From: Aquabacterium sp029268225
GTDB lineage: Bacteria; Pseudomonadota; Gammaproteobacteria; Burkholderiales; Burkholderiaceae_C
Length of the DNA: 64,000 bases
Direction of reading: 5' to 3'
Assembly: GCF_037482285.1 (NCBI RefSeq)
Contig: NZ_JBBEYB010000012.1
Coordinates: 1 to 64,000, forward strand
This document shows positions 25,124 to 35,149 of this stretch, one piece after another. Each line of letters opens with the position of its first letter. Within the stretch, counting starts at the first letter, position 1. The notes below the pieces were generated by a model that saw nothing but the letters and a program-made list of their open reading frames with translations, was not told where the DNA came from and did no database searches. A program made the position numbers and the translations under genes.

Positions 25124-27127
25124 TCAGTGCTGCAGGAACACGAACCACGTCATGAGGGCGAGCACCCCCAGGATCATGACCAGCGCGTAGTGATAGAGGT
25201 AACCCGTCTGGAACAGGCGAGTCAGCGAGCCAATCAGGCCCACCAGCTTGGCAGAGCCATTGACGACCAGGCCGTCGATCAGCGCCACGTCACCCACCTT
25301 CCAGAAGATGCGACCAATCAGTCGCGCTCCGGCGGCGAGGACCTTCTCGTTGAACCAGTCCAGGTAGTACTTGTTCTCGCCGATCACGATCAGCGGACGC
25401 AGCACCTTGGCCAAGGTGGCCGGGATCTGAGGCGCCACCATGTAGAACACGTAAGCCGTGATCACACCCGCCAGGGCCAGCCAGAACGGCAAAGCCTGGA
25501 AGCCGTGCAGCGCCATGGCGGTCGCGCCGTGGAAGTGGTGAGCCAACTCGGACATGGCCGGGTGCTTGGCAGCATCAATGAACACGGCCGACTTCAGGAA
25601 GTCACCGAACAGCAACGGCTCCACCGTCAGGAAACCGATCACCACCGAGGGGATGGCCAGCAGCACCAGCGGCGCCGTCACCACCCAGGGCGACTCGTGC
25701 GGCTCATGGGCATGGCCGTGGTCGTCGTCGTGGTGATCGTGCTCACCCGGGAAGGGCTTGTGGTGGAAGTTTTCCTTGCCATGGAAGACCAGGAAGTACA
25801 CACGGAAGCTGTAGAACGCTGTGACGAAGACACCCGCCAGGACCGCGAACTGCGCGAAACCAGCCGCCGGCAGGTTGCTGGCTTCGACCGCCATGATGAT
25901 CGAGTCCTTCGAGAAGTAACCCGAGAAGAACGGCGTGCCGATCAGGGCCAGGTTGGCCAGCAGGAAGGTGATCCAGGTGATGGGCATGCGCTTCCACAGA
26001 CCACCCATGTTGCGGATGTCCTGATCGTGGTGCATGCCGATGATCACGGAGCCGGCGCCAAGGAACAGCAGTGCCTTGAAGAAGGCGTGCGTCATCACGT
26101 GGAACATGCCGACGCTGTAGGCAGACACGCCCAGGGCCACGGTCATGTAACCAAGCTGCGACAGCGTGGAGTAAGCCACCACACGCTTGATGTCGTTCTG
26201 GATGATGCCCAGGAAGCCCATGAACAGCGCGGTGATCGAACCGATGATCACGATGAAGTTCAGTGCGGCATCCGACAGCTCGAACAGCGGCGACATGCGC
26301 GAGACCATGAAGATACCGGCCGTCACCATGGTGGCGGCGTGGATCAGCGCAGAGATGGGGGTCGGGCCTTCCATCGAGTCCGGCAGCCACACGTGCAGCG
26401 GGAACTGCGCCGACTTGCCCATCGCACCGATGAACAGGCAGATGCAGATCACCGTGATCAGCGCCCAGTCTGTCTTGGGCAGCGTCAGGGTGGTCAGGTC
26501 GTTGGCCTTGGCGAACAGCTCGGTGTAGTTGAGCGTGCCGGTGTAGGCCAGCAGCAGACCGATGCCCAGAATGAAGCCGAAGTCACCCACACGGTTGACC
26601 AGAAAGGCCTTCATGTTGGCGAACGTGGCTGTGGGCTTCTTGAACCAGAAACCGATCAGCAGGTAAGACACCAAACCCACCGCTTCCCAGCCGAAGAACA
26701 GCTGCAGCAGGTTGTTGCTCATCACGAGCATCAACATCGAGAAGGTGAACAGCGAGATGTAGCTGAAGAAGCGCTGATAGCCATCGTCTTCTTCCATGTA
26801 GCCGATGGTGTAGATGTGCACCATCAGCGACACGAAGGTGACCACGCACATCATCATCGCGGTCAGACCGTCGACCATGAAGCCGACTTCCATCTTGAGC
26901 GTGCCCAGCGTCATCCACTCATACACGGTGGCGTTGAAGCTGGCGCCATCCACGGCCACCGCCTTGAGCGTCATCGCCGAGATGATGAAGGAGATCAGCA
27001 CGCCCAGGATGGTGAGCATGTGCGCGCCCCGGCGGCCGATCACCTTGCCGAACAAGCCGGCAGCGATCGAGCCGACCAGCGGCGCCAGGGGCACCGCCAG
27101 CAGCGAATTGAGAGAAAGTTCAGACAT
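25124..27127 (-). CDS. nuoL: NADH-quinone oxidoreductase subunit L
   Basis: NuoL (667 aa) is the distal, largest antiporter-like subunit. It has the Proton_antipo_N segment with VMSNNLLQLFFGWEAVGLVSYLLIGFW, the proton channel core GAMGKSAQFPLHVWLPDSMEGPTPISALIHAATMVTAGIF, and the long C-terminal lateral helix region. A histidine-rich loop, FPGEHDHHDDDHGHAHEPHESP at about residues 470-490, interrupts the C-terminal part. It could bind metal, but similar His-rich loops occur in other NuoL proteins. Confidence 0.97.
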   Translation of the reverse strand: MSELSLNSLLAVPLAPLVGSIAAGLFGKVIGRRGAHMLTILGVLISFIISAMTLKAVAVDGASFNATVYEWMTLGTLKMEVGFMVDGLTAMMMCVVTFVSLMVHIYTIGYMEEDDGYQRFFSYISLFTFSMLMLVMSNNLLQLFFGWEAVGLVSYLLIGFWFKKPTATFANMKAFLVNRVGDFGFILGIGLLLAYTGTLNYTELFAKANDLTTLTLPKTDWALITVICICLFIGAMGKSAQFPLHVWLPDSMEGPTPISALIHAATMVTAGIFMVSRMSPLFELSDAALNFIVIIGSITALFMGFLGIIQNDIKRVVAYSTLSQLGYMTVALGVSAYSVGMFHVMTHAFFKALLFLGAGSVIIGMHHDQDIRNMGGLWKRMPITWITFLLANLALIGTPFFSGYFSKDSIIMAVEASNLPAAGFAQFAVLAGVFVTAFYSFRVYFLVFHGKENFHHKPFPGEHDHHDDDHGHAHEPHESPWVVTAPLVLLAIPSVVIGFLTVEPLLFGDFLKSAVFIDAAKHPAMSELAHHFHGATAMALHGFQALPFWLALAGVITAYVFYMVAPQIPATLAKVLRPLIVIGENKYYLDWFNEKVLAAGARLIGRIFWKVGDVALIDGLVVNGSAKLVGLIGSLTRLFQTGYLYHYALVMILGVLALMTWFVFLQH

Positions 27128-27144
27128 TGTTGTATCTCTCCCGA

Positions 27145-27456
27145 TCAGCCCTTGAGGGTGTCCAGATCGCTCACGTTGATCGCCAGGCGATTACGGAAGA
27201 CCAGCACCAGAATGGCCAGACCGATGGCCGACTCGGCGGCCGCCACGGTGAGGATGAAGAAGACGAAGACCTGACCGGCCATGTCACCCAGGTAGTGGGA
27301 GAAGGCCACAAAGTTCAGGTTCACGGCCAGCAGCATCAGCTCGATGGCCATCAACAGCACGATCAGGTTCTTGCGGTTCATGAAGATGCCGATGATCGAC
27401 ATCGTGAACAGGATCGCGCCCAGCGACAGGTAGTGCCCGAGGGTGATCGACGTCAT
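27145..27456 (-). CDS. nuoK: NADH-quinone oxidoreductase subunit K
   Basis: NuoK (103 aa) has three TM helices and carries the conserved membrane glutamates in LLMAIELMLLAVNLNFV and VAAAESAIGLAILV, essential in the proton path of complex I. Its start overlaps the end of nuoJ by 4 bases (ATGA), so translation is coupled. Confidence 0.97.
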   Translation of the reverse strand: MTSITLGHYLSLGAILFTMSIIGIFMNRKNLIVLLMAIELMLLAVNLNFVAFSHYLGDMAGQVFVFFILTVAAAESAIGLAILVLVFRNRLAINVSDLDTLKG

Positions 27457-28100
27457 GCTTGGCCTCCAGCCTGGTTGTTGGCATCGGCTTCGGCCGCAGG
27501 GGCCTCCACCACAGCTGCCACCTTGTGCACACGCAGGCGGTCAGCCTTCTTGACGCGGACCTGTTCGGCCGGCTTCTGGAAGTGCGAGTCCTTGCGCTGA
27601 CGCAGCGTCAGAGCGATGGCAGCGATGATGCCGACCAACAGGATGACGGCGGCCACTTGCACCGGGAACAGGTAGTTGGTGAACAACTCGATGCCCAGGG
27701 CCTTGGCGTTGGGCACGGCGGCGACTTCAGGTGCCATGGGCTTGGCGATCGGCAGGTCAAAGCCGCGCGTCAGCACGAAGGACATTTCGAGCGCAATCAG
27801 CACGCCGATGAGGCCGGCAGCGGGGAAGTGCTTCCAGAAACCCTCACGAACGACGGCGCTGTTGATGTCGAGCATCATCACCACGAACAGGAAGAGCACC
27901 ATCACCGCCCCCACGTACACGAGCACGAGGGAGATGGCGAGGAACTCGGCTTGCAGCAGCATCCACACGCACGACGCGCTGGCAAAAGCCAACACCAGGT
28001 GCAGGACGGCGGTCACCGGGCTCTTGGCGGTGATCACGCGGAAGCCAGCGTAGACCAGCACGAAGGCGAAGGTATAGAAAAGTAGGCTTAAGGTGTCCAT
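27453..28100 (-). CDS. nuoJ: NADH-quinone oxidoreductase subunit J
   Basis: NuoJ (215 aa) is a five-TM subunit of complex I. The family segment LALVLVYVGAVMVLFLFVVMMLDI-like (here AISLVLVYVGAVMVLFLFV, pi-bulge helix TM3) is visible. The C-terminal extension after the last TM is long and charged, rich in K, R and A, beyond the core found in E. coli NuoJ (184 aa). It sits 6 bp after nuoI and overlaps nuoK by 4 bases. Confidence 0.96.
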   Translation of the reverse strand: MDTLSLLFYTFAFVLVYAGFRVITAKSPVTAVLHLVLAFASASCVWMLLQAEFLAISLVLVYVGAVMVLFLFVVMMLDINSAVVREGFWKHFPAAGLIGVLIALEMSFVLTRGFDLPIAKPMAPEVAAVPNAKALGIELFTNYLFPVQVAAVILLVGIIAAIALTLRQRKDSHFQKPAEQVRVKKADRLRVHKVAAVVEAPAAEADANNQAGGQA

Positions 28101-28106
28101 ATCGGG

Positions 28107-28601
28107 TCAGCGGTATTTCGCGTCCGCCTCCTTGTTGGCTGCAATTTCCTTTTCGTAGCGATCACCCACCGCCAGGAGCATGTCCTTGGTGAAGTACAGA
28201 TCGCCGCGCTTTTCGCCGTGGTATTCGAAGATGTGGGTTTCCACGATCGAATCCACGGGGCAGCTTTCTTCGCAGAAGCCGCAAAAGATGCACTTGGTCA
28301 GGTCGATGTCGTAGCGGGTGGTGCGGCGCGAGCCGTCATCACGCACATCGGACTCGATGGTGATGGCCATGGCCGGACACACGGCTTCGCACAGCTTGCA
28401 GGCGATGCAACGCTCTTCGCCGTTTTCATAACGACGCAAGGCATGCAGGCCGCGGAAGCGGGGCGACAGCGGGGTCTTTTCTTCCGGGAACTGCACGGTG
28501 ATGTGCGGCTTCAGGAAGTGGCGCCCGGTCAGCGCCAGACCTTTGAACATTTCCAGCAGGAAGAAGCTGGAAACGAACTCTTTGAGGGACGTAGCAGACA
28601 T
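28107..28601 (-). CDS. nuoI: NADH-quinone oxidoreductase subunit I
   Basis: NuoI (164 aa) is the ferredoxin-like subunit holding clusters N6a and N6b. Two 4Fe-4S motifs are complete: CIACKLCEAVCPAMAI and CIFCGFCEESCPVDSIVE. It lies 12 bp after nuoH and is part of the quinone-side module on the cytoplasmic face of the membrane. Confidence 0.97.
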   Translation of the reverse strand: MSATSLKEFVSSFFLLEMFKGLALTGRHFLKPHITVQFPEEKTPLSPRFRGLHALRRYENGEERCIACKLCEAVCPAMAITIESDVRDDGSRRTTRYDIDLTKCIFCGFCEESCPVDSIVETHIFEYHGEKRGDLYFTKDMLLAVGDRYEKEIAANKEADAKYR

Positions 28602-28613
28602 TTCAATGGCCCC

Positions 28614-29672
28614 TTATTTCCAGATGTTCCAGGGCGACATCATCCAGCCGCCGACGATCACCAGCCAGATCAGCGTGATGGGGATGAAGATCTTCCAGCC
28701 CAGACGCATGATCTGGTCGTAGCGGAAGCGGGGGAACGAAGCACGCACCCACAGGAACATCGTCACGATGATGAAAGCCTTGATGCCCAGCCAGATCCAG
28801 CCCGGGATGAAGCTCAGGGCTTCGATCGGGGGCAGCCAGCCGCCGAAGAACATGATCGCGCACAGGGTCGAGACCAGGATCATGTTGGCGTATTCAGCCA
28901 GGAAGAACATCGCAAACGACATGCCCGAGTACTCGATCATGTGACCGGCCACGATTTCCGACTCGCCTTCCACCACGTCGAAGGGGTGACGGTTGGTTTC
29001 GGCCAGGCCGGAGATGAAGTACACGACCACGATCGGCAGCAGTGGCAACCAGTTCCAGGACAGGAAGTTCAGGCCCATGTCCGCGAACTGACCCTTGTCC
29101 TGGCTCAGCACGATGTCGGTCATATTGAGCGAGCCGGCGGTCATCAGCACGATCACGAAGCAGAAGCCCATCGCGATTTCGTAGGACACCATCTGGGCCG
29201 AGGCGCGGATGGCGCCCAGGAAGGCGTACTTCGAGTTGGAGGCCCAGCCGGCGATGATCACGCCATAGACTTCCAGCGAGGTGATGGCCATCAGGAACAG
29301 CAGGCCGGCGTTGACGTTGGCCAGCGCGACTTCCGGACCGAAGGGGATGACGGCCCATGCGGCGAGTGCCGGCATGATGGTCATGATCGGGCCCAGGAAG
29401 AACAGGCTCTTGTTGGCCGCCGTCGGGATGATCACTTCCTTGAAGATCAGCTTGACGGCGTCCGCGATGGGCTGCAGCAGACCGCGCGGGCCCGTGCGGT
29501 TGGGGCCCGGACGGATTTGCGACCAGGCAATCGCCTTGCGCTCCCACAGGGTCAGATAAGCCACGCAACCGAGCAGTGGTAGCAGCAGGGCCACGATCTT
29601 GATCAGCGACCAGACCACGGGCCAGGCTGCGCCCAGGTTGGCGGCACCAGCGTTATACAGGGTGTCAATCAT
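28614..29672 (-). CDS. nuoH: NADH-quinone oxidoreductase subunit H
   Basis: NuoH (352 aa) is the eight-TM subunit forming the quinone chamber with NuoB and NuoD. Motifs include LWERKAIAWSQIRPGPNRTGP, GWASNSKYAFLGAIRASAQMVSYEIAMG and ETNRHPFDVVEGESEIVAGHMIEYSGM, the glutamate-rich loop. It is 19 bp after nuoG. Confidence 0.97.
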   Translation of the reverse strand: MIDTLYNAGAANLGAAWPVVWSLIKIVALLLPLLGCVAYLTLWERKAIAWSQIRPGPNRTGPRGLLQPIADAVKLIFKEVIIPTAANKSLFFLGPIMTIMPALAAWAVIPFGPEVALANVNAGLLFLMAITSLEVYGVIIAGWASNSKYAFLGAIRASAQMVSYEIAMGFCFVIVLMTAGSLNMTDIVLSQDKGQFADMGLNFLSWNWLPLLPIVVVYFISGLAETNRHPFDVVEGESEIVAGHMIEYSGMSFAMFFLAEYANMILVSTLCAIMFFGGWLPPIEALSFIPGWIWLGIKAFIIVTMFLWVRASFPRFRYDQIMRLGWKIFIPITLIWLVIVGGWMMSPWNIWK

Positions 29673-29691
29673 CTGTTGTCTCCCCTACCCT

Positions 29692-32007
29692 TCAGGCCTT
29701 TTCGACGCGGATCGCGCCGAAAGAAGCACCTAGGGTGGCGGTCGCCGCAGTGCCGGCCGGCACACGCACGACGTTGGCAGGCAGGCTGGCGTCCAGGGCG
29801 GCCGGCAACACAGCGGAGGCGCCGTCTTGCGTGACCTTGACCTGTGCACCCGCAGCCAGGCCGAGTTCGGCCCACAGGGCTTGCGGCAGGCTTGCGACCG
29901 GCGCCTTCGCATCGGCCGTGGCTTGCAGCGCAGGGGCGCGGCGCACCAGCGCGTCAGCGCTGTAGATGGGCACATCGGCCAGACGCTCCAGACCACCGGT
30001 GGAAGCACCCACGGTGATGGCGGCCGAGGTGGCGTTGTTCAGCTTGGCAGGCAGCGCAGCCAGGTCACCCAGGGCAGCGGCCTTGACCTCTTCCGAGGTT
30101 TCGAAACCGAAGCCAGCCAGACCCAGCATCGTGCCGAGCACGCGCAGCACCTTCCAGGCCGGACGGGCATCGCCTTGCGGCTTGACCGAACCGTGGAAGC
30201 TCTGCACGCGACCTTCGGCGTTCACGAAGGTGCCCGACGTTTCGGCAAACGCTGCGATCGGCAGGATGCAGTCGGCGTAGTTCATCGCCGAGGTCTTGAA
30301 CGACGACAGCGACACAACCATTTCGGCGCCCTGCACTGCGGCCATGGCGGCAGCGGGGTTGGCAGCGTCGAACTCGGGCTCAACGCCCAGCAGCACGATG
30401 CCCTTCAGACCCTTGCCAGCCAGCATCTGACCGGCGTTCAGGCCGCCTTGTTGAGGCTGGGCACCGACCAGTTGTGCGCCGACCGAGTTGGCCGACTCAC
30501 CGAAGAAGCCCAGCTTGGCGCCGGTCTGCTCGGCAATCCACTGGCCCAGGGCCTGCAGCGACGAGGCTTGCGGGTGTTGCACGGCGGCGTTGCCCAGCAG
30601 CACCGCAGCGCGTTGGCCGGACAGCAGCGACGCGGCGATGGCCTTGGCAGCCTCGGTGGCATTGCCTGCGACCGGGGCGCTCACGCCCTTTTCGGCCGCC
30701 ACGGCTGCGGCAACGTCGGCCAGGGCTTGCACCCAGGCGCTCGGGGCCACGGTCACGCGGTTGGCGACGGGCAGCAGCCAGTCGTCGTTCACGCCGCCGA
30801 TGGCCGAAACTTGGGCACCGCGCTTGGTAGCCTGACGCAAACGCGAGGCGAACAGCGGGTGGTCCTTGCGCAGGAAGGAGCCGACGACCAGAGCGCGGTC
30901 CAGCGTGGACAGCTCGGCAATCGGCAGACCCAGCCAACGCGCACCGGCGCCGGTGGTGAAGTCAGCCTGACGCAGGCGGGTGTCGACGTTGTCAGAGCCC
31001 AGGCCGCGCATCAGTTGCGCCAGCAGGTACAGCTCTTCAACGGTGCTGTGCTCGGTGGCCAAGGCACCGATCGTGTTGGCGCCTTGTTCCTTGCTGATGC
31101 ACTTCAGACCTTGGGCCACGTATTCCAGGGCTGTGGTCCAGTCGACTTCGCGCCATTCACCGCCCTGCTTGAGCATGGGCTTGGTGATGCGCTGTTCGCT
31201 GTTAAGGGCTTCGTAGCTGAAACGATCGCGGTCGGCGATCCAGCACTCGTTGACGTCTTCGTTCTCGAGCGGCACCACGCGCAATACCTTGCCACCCTTG
31301 ACCTGAACGATCAGGTTGGCACCGGTGGAGTCGTGCGGGCTCACGCTCTTGCGACGCGACAGCTCCCAGGTACGGGCGCTGTAGCGGAAAGGCTTGCTCG
31401 TCAGGGCACCGACCGGGCACAGATCGATCATGTTGCCCGACAGTTCGGAGTCCACGGTCTGACCGACGAAGGTCTCGATCTCCGAGTGCTCGCCGCGGTT
31501 GACCATGCCCAGCTCCATCACGCCGGCCACTTCCTGGCCGAAACGCACGCAGCGGGTGCACTGGATGCAACGGCTCATCTCTTCCATCGAGATCAGCGGG
31601 CCGACTTCCTTGTGGAAGACCACGCGCTTTTCTTCGTTGTAGCGAGAAGCGCTGCCACCGTAGCCCACGGCCAGGTCTTGCAGTTGGCACTCACCGCCCT
31701 GGTCGCAGATCGGGCAATCCAGCGGGTGGTTGATCAGCAAGAACTCCATCACGCTCTGCTGAGCCTTGATGGCCTTCTCGCTCTTGGTGCGCACGATCAT
31801 GCCTTGCGTCACGGGCGTGGCGCAGGCGGGCATGGGCTTGGGCGCCTTCTCGACGTCGACCAGGCACATGCGGCAGTTCGCAGCGATCGAGAGCTTCTTG
31901 TGATAGCAGAAGTGCGGGATGTAGGTGCCAGATTGCTCGGCCGCATGCATCACCATGCTGCCTTCCTGGCACTGGACTTTCTGTCCGTCGATTTCGATTT
32001 CAACCAT
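29692..32007 (-). CDS. nuoG: NADH-quinone oxidoreductase subunit G
   Basis: NuoG (771 aa) is the large iron-sulfur subunit. The N terminus has a 2Fe-2S ferredoxin fold (CYHKKLSIAANCRMC), a His/Cys 4Fe-4S site in the LINHPLDCPICDQGGECQLQD region, and CIQCTRCVRFGQEV. The C-terminal molybdopterin-oxidoreductase-like domain is inactive in complex I and is shorter than in E. coli NuoG (about 900 aa), as is usual in beta- and alphaproteobacteria. It lies 14 bp after nuoF. Confidence 0.97.
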   Translation of the reverse strand: MVEIEIDGQKVQCQEGSMVMHAAEQSGTYIPHFCYHKKLSIAANCRMCLVDVEKAPKPMPACATPVTQGMIVRTKSEKAIKAQQSVMEFLLINHPLDCPICDQGGECQLQDLAVGYGGSASRYNEEKRVVFHKEVGPLISMEEMSRCIQCTRCVRFGQEVAGVMELGMVNRGEHSEIETFVGQTVDSELSGNMIDLCPVGALTSKPFRYSARTWELSRRKSVSPHDSTGANLIVQVKGGKVLRVVPLENEDVNECWIADRDRFSYEALNSEQRITKPMLKQGGEWREVDWTTALEYVAQGLKCISKEQGANTIGALATEHSTVEELYLLAQLMRGLGSDNVDTRLRQADFTTGAGARWLGLPIAELSTLDRALVVGSFLRKDHPLFASRLRQATKRGAQVSAIGGVNDDWLLPVANRVTVAPSAWVQALADVAAAVAAEKGVSAPVAGNATEAAKAIAASLLSGQRAAVLLGNAAVQHPQASSLQALGQWIAEQTGAKLGFFGESANSVGAQLVGAQPQQGGLNAGQMLAGKGLKGIVLLGVEPEFDAANPAAAMAAVQGAEMVVSLSSFKTSAMNYADCILPIAAFAETSGTFVNAEGRVQSFHGSVKPQGDARPAWKVLRVLGTMLGLAGFGFETSEEVKAAALGDLAALPAKLNNATSAAITVGASTGGLERLADVPIYSADALVRRAPALQATADAKAPVASLPQALWAELGLAAGAQVKVTQDGASAVLPAALDASLPANVVRVPAGTAATATLGASFGAIRVEKA

Positions 32008-32021
32008 GACTGTTGTCCAGT

Positions 32022-33365
32022 TCAGATGTAGGACGGCACAACACAGGACTTGTGCTCAATGTGGTGCACGAACTCATCGCGATAGTGCTTGATGAAGGCG
32101 CGCACCGGCATGGCAGCCGCATCGCCCAGGGCGCAAATGGTGCGCCCCTGGATGTTCTCGGCCACGTTGTCCAGCAGTTCGATGTCTTCCGGACGACCAC
32201 GGCCGGTTTCGATGCGATCGACCATGCGCCACAGCCAGCCCGTGCCTTCGCGGCAGGGGGTGCACTGGCCGCAGGACTCGTGCATGTAGAAGTAGGACAG
32301 GCGCTGCAGGCTCTTGACCATGCAACGGGTCTCGTCCATCACGATGACGGCGCCCGAACCCAACATGGAGCCGGCCTTGGCGATGGCGTCGTAGTCCATC
32401 GTCACGTCCATCATGATGTGGCCGGGGATGACGGGCGACGACGAACCACCGGGGATGACGGCCTTGAGCTTCTTGCCACCGCGCACGCCACCGGCGAGCT
32501 CGAGCAGCTTGGAGAACGGTGTGCCCAGCGGGATTTCGTAGTTGCCAGGAAGTTCCACGTCACCGCTGACGGTGAACAGCTTGGTGCCGCCGGCGTTGGG
32601 CTTGCCCACGGCCAGGAAGGCCTCGCCACCGTTGCGGATGATCCACGGGACGGCCGCAAAGGTTTCGGTGTTGTTGATGGTGGTCGGCTTGCCGTACAGG
32701 CCGAAGCTGGCCGGGAACGGCGGCTTGAAGCGGGGCTGCCCCTTCTTGCCTTCCAGCGATTCCAGCAGTGCGGTTTCTTCACCGCAGATGTAGGCGCCGA
32801 AACCATGGTGCGCATGCAGCTGGAAGCTGAAGTCGCTGCCCATGATGTTGTTGCCGAGGTAGCCGGCGGCACGGGCTTCTTCCAGGGCTTCTTCGAAACG
32901 CTCGTAGGCTTCGAAAATTTCGCCGTGGATGTAGTTGTAGCCGACGGTGATGCCCATCGCGTAAGCCGCGATGATCATGCCTTCGATGACGGTGTGCGGG
33001 TTGTAGCGCAGGATCTCGCGGTCCTTGGCCGTGCCCGGTTCCCCTTCGTCGGAGTTGCAGACGAGGTACTTCTGGCCCGGGAAGGTGCGGGGCATGAAGC
33101 TCCACTTCAGACCGGTGGGGAAGCCGGCGCCACCACGACCACGCAGCGACGAAGCCTTGACTTCGGCGATGACCTGATCCTGGGTCATGCCTTCGCCGCC
33201 GTCCTTGCCGAGGATCTTGCGCAGCGCAGCGTAACCGCCGCGGGCTTCGTAGTCCTTCAGACGCCAGTTGGTGCCGTCGATGCCGGCGTAGATCTGGGGC
33301 TCAATATGGCGGCCGTGGAAAACGGTTTCCTTGCCGGTCGCCTGGAATTTGGAAAGGTCAAGCAT
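32022..33365 (-). CDS. nuoF: NADH-quinone oxidoreductase subunit F
   Basis: NuoF (447 aa) binds NADH and FMN and carries cluster N3. The NADH/FMN motifs LRGRGGAGFPTGLKW and CNSDEGEPGTAKDREIL and the 4Fe-4S motif ESCGQCTPCREG are complete. It lies 12 bp after nuoE and belongs to the peripheral dehydrogenase arm. Confidence 0.98.
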   Translation of the reverse strand: MLDLSKFQATGKETVFHGRHIEPQIYAGIDGTNWRLKDYEARGGYAALRKILGKDGGEGMTQDQVIAEVKASSLRGRGGAGFPTGLKWSFMPRTFPGQKYLVCNSDEGEPGTAKDREILRYNPHTVIEGMIIAAYAMGITVGYNYIHGEIFEAYERFEEALEEARAAGYLGNNIMGSDFSFQLHAHHGFGAYICGEETALLESLEGKKGQPRFKPPFPASFGLYGKPTTINNTETFAAVPWIIRNGGEAFLAVGKPNAGGTKLFTVSGDVELPGNYEIPLGTPFSKLLELAGGVRGGKKLKAVIPGGSSSPVIPGHIMMDVTMDYDAIAKAGSMLGSGAVIVMDETRCMVKSLQRLSYFYMHESCGQCTPCREGTGWLWRMVDRIETGRGRPEDIELLDNVAENIQGRTICALGDAAAMPVRAFIKHYRDEFVHHIEHKSCVVPSYI

Positions 33366-33377
33366 CTTGTCTCACCC

Positions 33378-33863
33378 TCACTTGGCCTGAGCCTTGAGCA
33401 CGTCGACCAGCTCGTCGAGCTTGTCGTTGCTCATGAAGCTGACCATTTGACGGTCGTTGACCAGGGCCACCGGCGCGTCGGCGCAAGCACCCAGGCACTC
33501 GCAATGCGACACGGTGAACAGGCCGTCGGCTGTGGTACCGCCGTCTTCCACACCCAGCTTGTCGCACAGGTACTGCAGGGCACCTTGACCATTGCGCAAC
33601 TGGCAAGGCAGGTTGGTGCACACGTTCAACTTGTACTTGCCGACAGGCTTTTGGTTGTACATGTTGTAGAACGTGGTCACTTCGTGCACGGCGATGGCGG
33701 GCATGCCGATGTGATCGGCGATGGCCTGCTCGGCCTCGGGCGAGACCCAGCCCTGCTCCTGCTGGATGATGGACAGACAGGCCATGACCGCCGACTGACG
33801 CTGGTCAGCTGGGTACTTGGCGATTTCGCGGTCGAAGCGCGCTTTGGTTTGTTCGCTCAGCAT
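33378..33863 (-). CDS. nuoE: NADH-quinone oxidoreductase subunit E
   Basis: NuoE (161 aa) carries the 2Fe-2S cluster N1a in a thioredoxin-like fold. The ligands are in CTNLPCQLRNG and HCECLGACADAPV. I choose the ATG at 33863 (MLSEQTKARFD). A GTG at 33878, directly abutting the nuoD stop, would add five residues and is also possible. Confidence 0.96.
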   Translation of the reverse strand: MLSEQTKARFDREIAKYPADQRQSAVMACLSIIQQEQGWVSPEAEQAIADHIGMPAIAVHEVTTFYNMYNQKPVGKYKLNVCTNLPCQLRNGQGALQYLCDKLGVEDGGTTADGLFTVSHCECLGACADAPVALVNDRQMVSFMSNDKLDELVDVLKAQAK

Positions 33864-33878
33864 GGTTTGCTCGGTCAC

Positions 33879-35132
33879 TTAGCGGTCGATTTCACCGAAC
33901 ACGATGTCCATCGTGCCGATGATGGCCACGGCGTCGGCCAGCATGTGGCCACGGGACATTTCGTCGAGGGCAGCCAGGTGCGGGAAGCCCGGGGCGCGGA
34001 TCTTCAGGCGGTATGGCTTGTTGGCGCCGTCGGAAGCCAGGTAGATGCCGAATTCGCCCTTGGGGTGCTCGACAGCGGCATAGGCTTCGCCTTCGGGCAC
34101 GTGAAAGCCTTCGGTGAACAGCTTGAAGTGGTGAATCAGCTGCTCCATCGAGGTCTTCATCTCGACGCGCGAGGGCGGCGCCACCTTGTGGTTGTCGGTG
34201 ATGACCGGGCCCGGGTTGGCGCGCAGCCAGTCCACGCACTGCTTGATGATGCGGTTGGACTGACGCAACTCTTCGACGCGGACCACGTAGCGGTCATAGC
34301 AGTCGCCATTGGTGCCCACGGGGATGTCGAAGTCGAGCTTGTCGTAAACGTCGTACGGCTGGTGCTTGCGCAGGTCCCACACGATGCCCGAGCCACGCAG
34401 CATGGCGCCGGTCAGGCCCATTTGCAGGGCGCGCTCAGGCGACACCACACCGATGCCGACGGTACGCTGCTTCCAGATGCGGTTGTCGGTCAGCAGGGTT
34501 TCGTATTCGTCCACCAGCTTGGGGAAACGCTGGGTGAAGTCGTCGATGAAGTCGAGCAGCGAGCCTTGACGGTTCTCGTTCATGCGAGCGATCGTCTTGG
34601 CGTTCTTGATCTTGCTGACCTTGTACTGCGGCATGGTGTCCGGCAGGTCGCGGTAGACGCCACCCGGACGGAAGTAGGCCGCGTGCATGCGGGCGCCCGA
34701 CACGGCTTCGTACATGTCGAAGAGGTCTTCGCGCTCACGGAAGCAGTAGATCAGGATGTTCATGGCGCCGCAGTCGAAACCATGGCAGCCCAACCACAGC
34801 AGGTGGTTCAGCACGCGGGTGATTTCGGCGAACATCACACGGATGTACTGGGCGCGGATCGGCACCTCAATGCCCATCATCTTCTCGACGGCCAGGCAGT
34901 AAGCGTGCTCGTTGCACATCATCGACACGTAATCCAGTCGGTCCATGTAGGGCAGCGACTGGATGAAGGTCTTGGACTCGGCCAGCTTTTCAGTGGCCCG
35001 GTGCAGCAGGCCAATGTGCGGGTCGGCACGTTGGATGACTTCGCCGTCCAGCTCGAGGATCAGACGCAGCACGCCGTGCGCGGCCGGGTGCTGCGGACCG
35101 AAGTTCAGGGTGTAGTTCTTGATTTCTGACAT
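33879..35132 (-). CDS. nuoD: NADH-quinone oxidoreductase subunit D
   Basis: NuoD (417 aa) is the 49-kDa-type subunit forming the quinone pocket with NuoB. The N-terminal FGPQHPAAHGVLRL motif bears the quinone-site histidine, and GFDCGAMNILIYCFREREDLFD and SDGANKPYRLKIRAPGF are as expected. It is separate from nuoC (17 bp gap), unlike the fused nuoCD of E. coli. Confidence 0.98.
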   Translation of the reverse strand: MSEIKNYTLNFGPQHPAAHGVLRLILELDGEVIQRADPHIGLLHRATEKLAESKTFIQSLPYMDRLDYVSMMCNEHAYCLAVEKMMGIEVPIRAQYIRVMFAEITRVLNHLLWLGCHGFDCGAMNILIYCFREREDLFDMYEAVSGARMHAAYFRPGGVYRDLPDTMPQYKVSKIKNAKTIARMNENRQGSLLDFIDDFTQRFPKLVDEYETLLTDNRIWKQRTVGIGVVSPERALQMGLTGAMLRGSGIVWDLRKHQPYDVYDKLDFDIPVGTNGDCYDRYVVRVEELRQSNRIIKQCVDWLRANPGPVITDNHKVAPPSRVEMKTSMEQLIHHFKLFTEGFHVPEGEAYAAVEHPKGEFGIYLASDGANKPYRLKIRAPGFPHLAALDEMSRGHMLADAVAIIGTMDIVFGEIDR

Positions 35133-35149
35133 GACTCAGGCCTTGTGCA

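Noticed and set aside
32013..35129. A 1038-codon open frame on the plus strand antisense to nuoD-nuoF
   Set aside because: It mirrors complex I genes with all diagnostic motifs on the minus strand. Long antisense frames are common in high-GC coding DNA. Similar frames at 21768-23651, 25073-27274, 29827-32031 and 61177-63972 are rejected for the same reason.
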